A stretch of 64,000 nucleotides of DNA from Pseudooceanicola batsensis HTCC2597 (GTDB taxonomy: Bacteria; Pseudomonadota; Alphaproteobacteria; Rhodobacterales; Rhodobacteraceae), in NCBI RefSeq assembly GCF_000152725.1, contig NZ_CH724131.1:2797412-2861411 (forward strand), written 5' to 3'. The position numbers and the translations under genes were made by a program. How positions within the stretch are numbered: position 1 is the first letter of the stretch; each line of letters opens with the position of its first letter. The notes under the pieces were generated by a model. It worked only from the letters and a program-made list of their open reading frames with translations, had not been told where the DNA came from and searched no databases. Positions 1 to 6,881 of the stretch are shown here, piece after piece.

Positions 1-1899
1 CCGGTTCGGCAGCAGGTGGAAGACATCGCCCTTGACGTCGATGACCGTGACGTAAAGGTATCCGTCGGTCACATCCGCAGGGATCCGGACGTCCAGCACC
101 GGATTGTCGCCCACGGTATAGCGCCCCGAGACATTCTCGCCCTCCTGATCGCCGAACCCCATCCGCAGATCGAAGCCTCCGGGGCCTGCGCCCGGCAGCA
201 CCGCATCCACCTGGCACAGCGCCTCGTTCAGGATCTCGCCCTCGACGCGGACGGCACGGTCACCGGCCTGCGCGGTGATCGCGGACTGGAGGCCCCGACG
301 GCTTGCCTCGTCGGCGAAGCGGCCGGTCACGATTACCTGATCCTCGAGCCCGTAGCCCAGCGGGGGCGGCGCCACCAGCCTGAGCTGACCGCAATCCGCA
401 TACTGACTTAGCAGGGGTTCGATCGTCCCGGGCTCCAGCAGCCGCGGTCCGAGTTGCAGGTCCAGCGAACCGTTCAGCCCCTCCGGGAACCCGTCGGCCA
501 GGGCGGATTCGATGGCCGATTTCGTGGCCCGTCCGGGGGCCAGCCCGCTCAGCTTCACCTGGTTGCCATCAGCGACCAGCCGGAACTCCTCGAGCTCCAC
601 CGCCTGCCGCAACACCTCCACGATGCCAGTGCCCCATGTCTCGGCGATATCGCCCGTCGCAAGCGTCAGCTCGGAGGTGCCGCCGATTCCTTCCATCAGG
701 CCCGACACCTCGGCCCCCACCTCGGGCGAGGGGACGTATCCGACGGCCTGAGGGTCCGAACCGAAGGAGTCCTCGATGATCAGCGAATAGGGGTCGGCGA
801 CGGGGTAGCGGGGCCCGACGATCCCGTCCAGAAGCCCGCCCATCCAGGCCACGGCGCCGAGGCCGGCCACTACGATCAGCGCGACGATCGGCACGAAGAG
901 GCCGCGCGACCGGCGCGCCTTGTCCTGCGGGCGTGGATCGGGCGTGTCCGAGGGGATGCCGACCGCCTCTTCCGCCGCCTCTGCCGCCTCGCGCCGCGCC
1001 GGCGGAGCGGCGATTACCGTCGCATCGTCCAGGATATCGTCCTGCACGGTCACGACCCCGGCAGCCTCGACCAGCGAGGGATCCCGGAAGGCCGCCAGCA
1101 GGTCCTGTGCCGTGGCAAAGCGCTGATCCGGATCGGGATGCGTCATCTTGGCGATGATCTTGCGCAGCGGGTCGGGGACGCCGTCCAGGTCCAGCGGCTT
1201 CTGCTTGTTCTCGACCACCTCCATCGGGTTCTTGCCGGTGTCCGGCTTCTTTCCGCGGAAGGTCGACAGCAGCAGCGCGCCGAGCGAATAGATGTCGGAC
1301 CGGTGATCCGTCCGGCCGCTCAGCTGTTCCGGCGCGGCATAAGCGTATTTTCCGGCGAACTCGTTGCCCACGATGGTTTCGGCCCCGGGATTGGTATCCT
1401 TGGCGATGCCGAAGTCGATGATCACGGCCTCGGAGGGCGTGTCGTTGCGCAGGATGATGTTGTCGGGCGACAGGTCGCGGTGAACGATGTTGCGGCCATG
1501 CGCGGCGATCAGCCCCTCGGTCACGCGTTCGCCGATGACCATGAGCTCGCCCGCGCTCATCCCGCCATCGGCCAGCTTGCGATCGAGTCCCGGCCCGTCG
1601 ACGTAGTCCATGACGAGATAGACCACCCCGTCGGCCATCCGCTGCGTATCGAAATACCGCACGATCGCGTCGTGGCGCACATCGCGGATGTCTTCCTCGC
1701 GCGTCATCAGCGCCAGGAAGTCCTCGTTGCTGGCGAACTCGGCCCGCAACGCCTTGATCGCCATGACGCGCCCCGAGATCTCGGACCGCGCCTTGTAGAC
1801 TTCGGACGTGCCGCCCCGGCCGAGAATGGCCTCGATCCGGTAGGTGTTGTTCAGCAGGTCGCCGGGGCGGAAGATGTCCCCTGCCTGAGACTGGGCCAT
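1..1899 (-). CDS. Membrane-anchored Ser/Thr protein kinase (3' end beyond window)
   Basis: The reading frame is open from the ATG at 1899 to the left edge without a stop (633 codons seen), so the C-terminus is missing. The N-terminal part is a Hanks-type kinase: a glycine loop GRGGTSEVY near residue 27, the AIK lysine near 49, HRDLSPDN at about 140-147 and DFG at 162-164. After a charged linker, one hydrophobic segment (about 334-355) crosses the membrane. The following extracytoplasmic part has repeated stretches resembling BON-like modules found in OmpA-family proteins. The kinase acts in the cytoplasm on unknown targets; the outer half probably senses or binds something in the periplasm (inference). 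The start overlaps the upstream OmpA-like gene's stop by one base (TGATG), implying translational coupling. Confidence 0.88.
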   Translation of the reverse strand, partial: MAQSQAGDIFRPGDLLNNTYRIEAILGRGGTSEVYKARSEISGRVMAIKALRAEFASNEDFLALMTREEDIRDVRHDAIVRYFDTQRMADGVVYLVMDYVDGPGLDRKLADGGMSAGELMVIGERVTEGLIAAHGRNIVHRDLSPDNIILRNDTPSEAVIIDFGIAKDTNPGAETIVGNEFAGKYAYAAPEQLSGRTDHRSDIYSLGALLLSTFRGKKPDTGKNPMEVVENKQKPLDLDGVPDPLRKIIAKMTHPDPDQRFATAQDLLAAFRDPSLVEAAGVVTVQDDILDDATVIAAPPARREAAEAAEEAVGIPSDTPDPRPQDKARRSRGLFVPIVALIVVAGLGAVAWMGGLLDGIVGPRYPVADPYSLIIEDSFGSDPQAVGYVPSPEVGAEVSGLMEGIGGTSELTLATGDIAETWGTGIVEVLRQAVELEEFRLVADGNQVKLSGLAPGRATKSAIESALADGFPEGLNGSLDLQLGPRLLEPGTIEPLLSQYADCGQLRLVAPPPLGYGLEDQVIVTGRFADEASRRGLQSAITAQAGDRAVRVEGEILNEALCQVDAVLPGAGPGGFDLRMGFGDQEGENVSGRYTVGDNPVLDVRIPADVTDGYLYVTVIDVKGDVFHLLPNR

Positions 1900-2477
1900 C
1901 AGCTGAGCGCTTGGAACTCGACGCGGCGGTTCGCGTCGCCCCGCGGATCGGCCTTGTCCAGCGGGAACTGTTCGCCCACGCCGACCGCCTCGAGCCGCTG
2001 TTCCTCAATCCCGCAGTCGCCCGAGAGGTAGCGCTTGACCTCTTCGGCCCGCAGCAGCGACAGGCGCTCGTTGTAGCTGGCCGAGCCCGAGGCATCCGTG
2101 TGCCCGATGATCCGGAACGTGCCGATATCGGCCGACTTCATCACCTGGCACAGCGTGGCCAGCTTGGGCTTCTGGTCGTCGCGCAGGGCCGCGCTGTCGA
2201 AATCGAAGCTGATCTGGATGTTCACCTGATCTTCCGGCGCGAATTCGACATAGGTGCTGTCCTGGGCCTCGGGGGCCGTGTCGGCGGTGTTCGCCGCCGC
2301 GTCCTCCTGGTTGGTGGGCGCAAGGACGAGACCGCGCGTCTTCTGCTTCTGGAACAGGGTCTCAAGCTCTTCGGCCGACATCTCGCTGGCGTCGTTGCTC
2401 TGCGCCGCGACGGGCAGGGGAAGAACAAGAGCTCCGGCGAGCAGGAGACCAAATCCAATGACCAGTTTTCTGTACAT
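1899..2477 (-). CDS. OmpA-family periplasmic/outer-membrane protein
   Basis: 192 residues. It begins with a signal peptide (basic MYRK, a hydrophobic core, cut after AAQ at about residue 26). An acidic, low-complexity linker follows, then a C-terminal OmpA-like peptidoglycan-binding domain. That domain shows the FDFDSA strand, IIGHTDASGS, the N-x2-LS-x2-RAxxV helix (NERLSLLRAEEV), and a terminal NRRVEF. The family anchors the envelope to peptidoglycan. It is the first gene of a two-gene unit with the transmembrane Ser/Thr kinase, whose ATG overlaps this stop. A joint envelope-signalling role is likely but inferred. Confidence 0.88.
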   Translation of the reverse strand: MYRKLVIGFGLLLAGALVLPLPVAAQSNDASEMSAEELETLFQKQKTRGLVLAPTNQEDAAANTADTAPEAQDSTYVEFAPEDQVNIQISFDFDSAALRDDQKPKLATLCQVMKSADIGTFRIIGHTDASGSASYNERLSLLRAEEVKRYLSGDCGIEEQRLEAVGVGEQFPLDKADPRGDANRRVEFQALS

Positions 2478-2615
2478 TTCGGCGCCTCGGTTGCGGAAGT
2501 CACGCGGATGCTACACCAGCGGGTCACACCGGACAATGTCGCAGTTCACCTAGTTTGTTGACTTGGGCGGGGGGCTATTTCACTGTCATGGAACGGGATT
2601 CAGGTCGGACATTTC

Positions 2616-3494
2616 ATGGACAAGCGGATAATCGCGGCGATCCTCGGCGTCATGGCGTTGATCGTCGTCGGGCTGGGCATTCTGATCTTCATCCAGGTCC
2701 GCGGCCCCAGCGTGCCGGTCTACGAGGCCGACACCTTCAGCGGCGATGCCGACAGCGCGGCCCCGGCCATCGACAGCGGCGCGCGGATCGAGATCGAAAA
2801 GCTGCGCCAGCAGATCGAGGGGCTGACCGAAGAGGTCAACCGCCTTCAGGGCGAGATCAACCGTCTGGAATCGAGTCGTGCCCCCGCCACCGCGCCACGC
2901 GACGGCGGGCTCACCCCCTTCGTGCCCGACGGTGACAACCAGATCGTCGGGTCCTATGCCCAGGTCGTGCTGATCGCCGCCCGGCGCGAGTTGAACAAGG
3001 GCGTGCGGATCGCCTCTCCCAGCTATCTGGAATCCGTCTTCGGCAAGCCGCGCGAGGTGCTGAGCAGCCGCTGCGAGACCATGACCAACAAGCGGCTGGC
3101 CGACAAGCTGCGGGTCGACACCGTCGGGCCGATCCGGGTCCAGATGCTGCAGCCCGCCATCGACAGCCTGCGCGAGGTCTTCGAAAAGATCAGGACCACG
3201 GATCCCGACCTCTATGACCGGATCAACACCTCGGGTTCGCTCTGTGTCCGGCACATACGCGGGGCGCCGGGCCGGACCTCGACCCATGCCTTCGGCCTGT
3301 CGGTCGATCTGAACATCGACGGCCGGCTCGATACGCTCGGCGACGGCAAGACGCAGCTCGGCCTGACCATCCTGGCCGACTTTTTTCGCGACGCCGGCTG
3401 GTACTGGGGCGCGGGGTTCACGCGCGAGGACTCGATGCACTTCGAGGCCAGCCGCGACCTCGTCGAGAAATGGATCGCAGAAGGCAAGCTCTGA
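2616..3494 (+). CDS. M15-family D,D-carboxypeptidase-like protein, membrane anchored
   Basis: 292 residues. An N-terminal transmembrane anchor (about 7-29) is followed by a coiled coil (about 58-88) and a C-terminal Peptidase_M15-type domain. The zinc signature is visible as STHAFGLSVDLN (His224, Asp231) and a distal DSMHFE (Asp272, His275, Glu277), arranged as in VanY/M15_4 peptidases. These enzymes trim D-Ala-D-Ala or cleave peptidoglycan stem peptides in the periplasm. It is transcribed divergently from the OmpA/kinase pair, across 138 bp. The exact substrate cannot be read from the sequence. Confidence 0.8.
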   Translation: MDKRIIAAILGVMALIVVGLGILIFIQVRGPSVPVYEADTFSGDADSAAPAIDSGARIEIEKLRQQIEGLTEEVNRLQGEINRLESSRAPATAPRDGGLTPFVPDGDNQIVGSYAQVVLIAARRELNKGVRIASPSYLESVFGKPREVLSSRCETMTNKRLADKLRVDTVGPIRVQMLQPAIDSLREVFEKIRTTDPDLYDRINTSGSLCVRHIRGAPGRTSTHAFGLSVDLNIDGRLDTLGDGKTQLGLTILADFFRDAGWYWGAGFTREDSMHFEASRDLVEKWIAEGKL

Positions 3495-3515
3495 CCGATC
3501 AGCGGGAGGCGGAAG

Positions 3516-4619
3516 ATGGAAAAGGGGTTCGCAGATGCCCAGGCACTGGAAGCGGACCTCGCCCGTCTTTGCGTAGATCTGGCGGAACTCATCGCACAGC
3601 CAGCGGCCGCACGCGACGCGGCGGAAATCCGACAGGGCTGGCAGGAGATCGAGAACCTCAGGTGGCGCGCGAATTCCCTGAGCCGGACGCTGGCGTCGAT
3701 CGACCGCAAGGCCGGCCGGAAAGAGCGGCTCGGCAATGCGCTGATAGATGGGGGTACGAAGCGGTACGTTCAGCAGTTCTCGAACCGTATCAAGATGTGG
3801 GACGCGGTCCACAAAATGGTCGCGCGTCACGCAAACCCCGAGCGTCGCCCGCTGCTGCGCGAGATCCCCGACAGCCAGGATGTCGGGCTTCTCGAGGTGA
3901 TCTACAGGGCGCTCCACCGGCTTGCGGGGTCCGGCGGCCAGTCCGAAGAGGCCGAGGCGCACGGTTGCTTTTCCGACATCCCGATGCCGGTCTATCGCTA
4001 TGAAACCCTGATGCTCGCTGCCTACCGGATCCTGCTCGCCCAGGGCCGGACCGGCACCGCGCGTTTCATCGACGTCGGCTGCGGCGGCGGCTCGAAGGTC
4101 TTTCTCGCCAGCCGATATTTTGCCGAATGTCACGGCCTCGACTACGATCGCGACTATATCGCCGCCGCCGAACGGACGCTGCGCACGGTCCGGGCCGAAT
4201 CCTGTTTCGCCTTTCAGGCCGATGCGTTGGTCTTCGACGGTTACGGCGACTACGACGTGATCTATTTCTACCGCCCGATGATCGACGACCGGATGCTGGC
4301 CAGGCTCGAGGATCGGGTCCTGTCGACAGCGCGCCCCGGCACCGTGATTCTCGCCCCCTACGATGTCATGCTGAACCCGAGGTCCGACTTCGACTGTGCC
4401 AGGATCGAGCGCTGCATCTTCATCGCGGGCATCACTCAGGACGAGGCCGACGCCATCCGCTACGAGGCCGAGCACACGGACGACCGGTTCGTGACCCGCA
4501 GCGGCGATTTCGCCCGCGATCCGGGCTTCTGGTCGGCCCTGCTCGACGCATCGCGGTTCGACATCGGCGTGGGCGACACGGTGCCCGGGCTGCGCCGCGG
4601 GATCCGAGAGCCTGCCTGA
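3516..4619 (+). CDS. Class I SAM-dependent methyltransferase
   Basis: 367 residues. The N-terminal 150 residues are helical and not recognised. A Rossmann-type methyltransferase core follows, with motif I FIDVGCGGGSKV near residue 184, an acidic residue at the end of strand 2 (GLDYDRDY) and a motif IV-like YDVIYFYRP. The substrate is unknown. It lies only 21 bp after the M15 peptidase, on the same strand, so the two are probably co-transcribed. There is no neighbouring rRNA, tRNA or cobalamin gene to suggest a target. Confidence 0.72.
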   Translation: MEKGFADAQALEADLARLCVDLAELIAQPAAARDAAEIRQGWQEIENLRWRANSLSRTLASIDRKAGRKERLGNALIDGGTKRYVQQFSNRIKMWDAVHKMVARHANPERRPLLREIPDSQDVGLLEVIYRALHRLAGSGGQSEEAEAHGCFSDIPMPVYRYETLMLAAYRILLAQGRTGTARFIDVGCGGGSKVFLASRYFAECHGLDYDRDYIAAAERTLRTVRAESCFAFQADALVFDGYGDYDVIYFYRPMIDDRMLARLEDRVLSTARPGTVILAPYDVMLNPRSDFDCARIERCIFIAGITQDEADAIRYEAEHTDDRFVTRSGDFARDPGFWSALLDASRFDIGVGDTVPGLRRGIREPA

Positions 4620-4702
4620 CCGCCGCCGGTGGGCCGCTGCCAACCTCTGGCCCTCGGCGTCGTCCCGTGCTTTATGACCCCGGCAACGGATCGGGGGTTC
4701 CC

Positions 4703-5569
4703 ATGTACATCGCCACGCTCACAGCACCCAGCCTCGATCCCGCCGCGGCCGAGGCGCTGCGCAACGCCTGGGGCGGCGGCGACCTGCAGTGGCTGGACCC
4801 CGACCGCGCGGCCGAGTTCGCATTGCAGGACGTTCCCGCGAACTTCCGCGCCGTCTGGGAGGATCTTCAGGCGTTGCAGATCGATCTGAACGTTCAGGCC
4901 GCGGACAACCGCCGCAAGAAGATGCTGCTGGCGGACATGGACAGCACGATGATCCGGCAGGAATGCATCGACGAGCTTGCCGAAGAGGCCGGGGTGGGCG
5001 AGCGCGTGAAAGAGATCACCGCCCGCGCCATGAACGGCGAGCTGGATTTCGAAGGGGCCCTGACGGAACGGGTCGCGCTGCTTGCGGGCCTGCCCGAAGA
5101 CATCATCGGCAAGGTCATCGAGACGCGGATCACCCTGATGCCCGGCGGCCGCGAACTGATCGCGACGATGAAGGCCAACGGCGCCTATTGTGCCCTGGTG
5201 TCGGGTGGCTTCACCGCCTTCACCGCCCGGATCGCCACCACGCTCGCCTTTGACGAGAACCGCGCGAACATCCTCCTGGCCGAGGACGGAGCGCTCACCG
5301 GCCGGGTGCAGCAGCCGATCCTCGGGCGCGAGGCCAAGGTCCAGGCGCTGGAAGAGATCACTGCGCAACTCGGCATCACCGAGGCCGACGTGATTGCCGT
5401 GGGCGACGGAGCGAACGACCTCGGGATGCTGGGGCGCGCCGGAACGGGGGTGGCGCTCCATGCCAAGCCCGTCGTGGCCGCGCAATGCGAGATCCGGATC
5501 AACCACGGCGATCTCTCCAGCCTTCTCTACCTCCAGGGCTACGCCCGGGCCGACTTCGTGACGCCTTAA
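4703..5569 (+). CDS. serB: Phosphoserine phosphatase SerB
   Basis: 288 residues, last step of serine biosynthesis (O-phosphoserine to serine). The HAD-family nucleophile motif is clear: ADMDSTM with Asp78 and Asp80, followed by QECIDELAEEAG, typical of SerB. Motif II is LVSGGFTAFTARIA, and motif IV is GDGANDLGML. The N-terminal region is the short regulatory-like segment seen in alphaproteobacterial SerB. The ATG at 4703 was chosen because homology begins at MYIATL; further upstream the same frame is open but antisense-like and out of phase with the preceding methyltransferase. Confidence 0.95.
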   Translation: MYIATLTAPSLDPAAAEALRNAWGGGDLQWLDPDRAAEFALQDVPANFRAVWEDLQALQIDLNVQAADNRRKKMLLADMDSTMIRQECIDELAEEAGVGERVKEITARAMNGELDFEGALTERVALLAGLPEDIIGKVIETRITLMPGGRELIATMKANGAYCALVSGGFTAFTARIATTLAFDENRANILLAEDGALTGRVQQPILGREAKVQALEEITAQLGITEADVIAVGDGANDLGMLGRAGTGVALHAKPVVAAQCEIRINHGDLSSLLYLQGYARADFVTP

Positions 5570-5581
5570 TTTCGCGCATCC

Positions 5582-5602
5582 GTTAATTAACATTTGCGTT
5601 AA
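5582..5602. promoter_or_regulatory. Candidate ArsR-type operator
   Basis: An AT-rich patch in otherwise GC-rich DNA carries GTTAATTAAC (perfect 10-bp palindrome, 5582-5591) overlapping an inverted repeat TTAAC-N6-GTTAA (5587-5602). It sits 27 bp upstream of the ArsR-family gene start. ArsR regulators usually repress their own operon from such dyads; binding here is inferred. Confidence 0.42.
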
Positions 5603-5628
5603 AAAAGGAATCGCGCCAGTCTGTCCGC

Positions 5629-5961
5629 ATGACACGACTGACCCGAACCTTTGCCGCCCTCTCTGACGACACCCGTTTCGCGCTCGTCGACAAGCTGATC
5701 CGCCGGGGCGAACTCAGCGCAGGTACGCTGGCCGCCGAGACCGAGATTTCGGCCCCCGCGATCTCGCGCCATCTCAGGGTCCTGCGAGAGGCCGGGGTCA
5801 TCACGCAGCGCGCCCAGGGTACGCACCGCTACTATGCCGCAAATGCCGACGCCCTTCGCGCCATCCACGGGTGGACGATGGACCACCGGGCCTTCTGGTC
5901 CGGCAGCCTCGACCGGCTCGATACCCTCATTGCCCTCGACCCCGAAGGAGACGACCGATGA
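5629..5961 (+). CDS. ArsR-family winged-helix regulator
   Basis: 110 residues. The fold is a single winged helix: a RTFAALSDDTRFALVDKL helix, the recognition segment ISAPAISRHLRVLREAG, and the wing ITQRAQGTHRYY. It lacks the ELCVC metal site of classical ArsR, so it is more like the metal-independent ArsR regulators linked to SRPBCC proteins. Its TGA overlaps the ATG of the next gene (ATGA), and the pair forms a common regulator-SRPBCC unit. A dyad just upstream is the probable autoregulatory site. Confidence 0.88.
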   Translation: MTRLTRTFAALSDDTRFALVDKLIRRGELSAGTLAAETEISAPAISRHLRVLREAGVITQRAQGTHRYYAANADALRAIHGWTMDHRAFWSGSLDRLDTLIALDPEGDDR

Positions 5962-6437
5962 AAGACGCCGAAGCCGCCGATATCGAGTTCGTCCGCGACT
6001 ATCCGGTCGCGGTGACGCGCCTCTGGCGCGCCGTGACCGAGCCGGTCCAGCTGATCCAGTGGTTCGGGCCCGAAGGCGTCTACCTCGACAGCTGCGAGAT
6101 GGATTTCCGCTCCACCGGCCCCTGGACCTGCACGATGTTCGGCAAGGAAAGCGGCAGCCGGTTCAAGGTGTCCGGCCAGATCACCCATGTGAGCCCTCCC
6201 GAGGAGGGCACAGGTACCGTCGGTTTCACCTGGGCCTGGCACGACGACGAGGACAGACGCGGCCCCGAAAGCCACGTGTCGTTCACGGTCGAGGAAACCG
6301 GCACCGGCGCCCGCCTCACCCTCGCGCATCGCGACCTCGCCGGTGCCGAGACGGCGCAGGGTCACACGCGGGGTTGGCTATCGACCCTGCGGAAACTGGA
6401 CGTCCTGCTCGATCCCGCGGCGCAACTGCCGCGCTGA
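5958..6437 (+). CDS. SRPBCC/AHSA1-family protein
   Basis: 159 residues of the START-like hydrophobic-pocket fold. Characteristic segments are FVRDYPVAVTRLWRAVTEPVQLIQWFGP at the N-terminus, MDFRSTGPW in the middle, and a closing GHTRGWLSTLRKLDVLL helix. The start at 5958 gives the ATGA overlap with the ArsR gene; longer in-frame starts upstream lie inside arsR. AHSA1-like proteins bind small hydrophobic ligands, but no ligand is known for this type. It may be the effector partner of the ArsR regulator. Confidence 0.83.
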   Translation: MKDAEAADIEFVRDYPVAVTRLWRAVTEPVQLIQWFGPEGVYLDSCEMDFRSTGPWTCTMFGKESGSRFKVSGQITHVSPPEEGTGTVGFTWAWHDDEDRRGPESHVSFTVEETGTGARLTLAHRDLAGAETAQGHTRGWLSTLRKLDVLLDPAAQLPR

Positions 6438-6502
6438 CCCCGTGTCGCGCCGCCTCCGGGCGGCGCGGCGGCACTCTTCACGCATCTCGGAAAGGCTGAC
6501 CC

Positions 6503-6823
6503 ATGCCCCAGTATCTCTATATCTACCGCGGCGACAAATCGCAGGTTCCCGACACCCCCGCCGAACAGGAGGCCGCGATGAAGGCCTGGGGCGACTGGAT
6601 GGCCCGGATCGGCGACAGGATGGTGACCCCCGGCGATCCGGTCGGCACGTCGAAGCTTGTCACCGAACAGGGCGTGACGGACCAGGTCCCGAACCCGAGC
6701 TTCGGTTTTTCGATCGTCGAGGCGGGCAGCATCGAGGAGGCCTGCGAAATGGCGAAGGGCAACCCGATGGTCGCGGGCGACGGCGGCGTCGAAGTGGCCG
6801 AGATCGTCCCCATCTCGATGTGA
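6503..6823 (+). CDS. YCII-related (DGPF-like) domain protein
   Basis: 106 residues forming one small alpha/beta domain: MPQYLYIYRG at the start, a WGDWMARIGDR helix, GFSIVEAGSIEEACEMAKGNPM, and a final VEIVPIS-like strand. YCII-related proteins are ferredoxin-like folds of mostly unknown function that often travel with SRPBCC or sigma-factor genes. Here it follows the ArsR-SRPBCC pair by 65 bp on the same strand and is the last gene before a strong hairpin terminator. Confidence 0.75.
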   Translation: MPQYLYIYRGDKSQVPDTPAEQEAAMKAWGDWMARIGDRMVTPGDPVGTSKLVTEQGVTDQVPNPSFGFSIVEAGSIEEACEMAKGNPMVAGDGGVEVAEIVPISM

Positions 6824-6833
6824 TCGCTGGCGG

Positions 6834-6869
6834 GCGAGCTGTCCCGGCGCACCGGCCGGGACAGCTCGC
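6834..6869. terminator. Bidirectional hairpin between convergent genes
   Basis: A perfect 14-bp inverted repeat (6834-6847 and 6856-6869) encloses an 8-nt loop, starting 10 bp past the YCII-like stop. The ALDH16 gene's stop lies 13 bp beyond it on the other strand. It has no T-run, but its strength and its position between converging genes fit a shared terminator. Confidence 0.75.
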
Positions 6870-6881
6870 GGCGCCTCCGGG

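Noticed and set aside
569..2095. Minus-strand frame of about 500 codons overlapping the kinase
   Set aside because: It runs in another frame through the kinase gene, whose catalytic motifs are all in the chosen frame.
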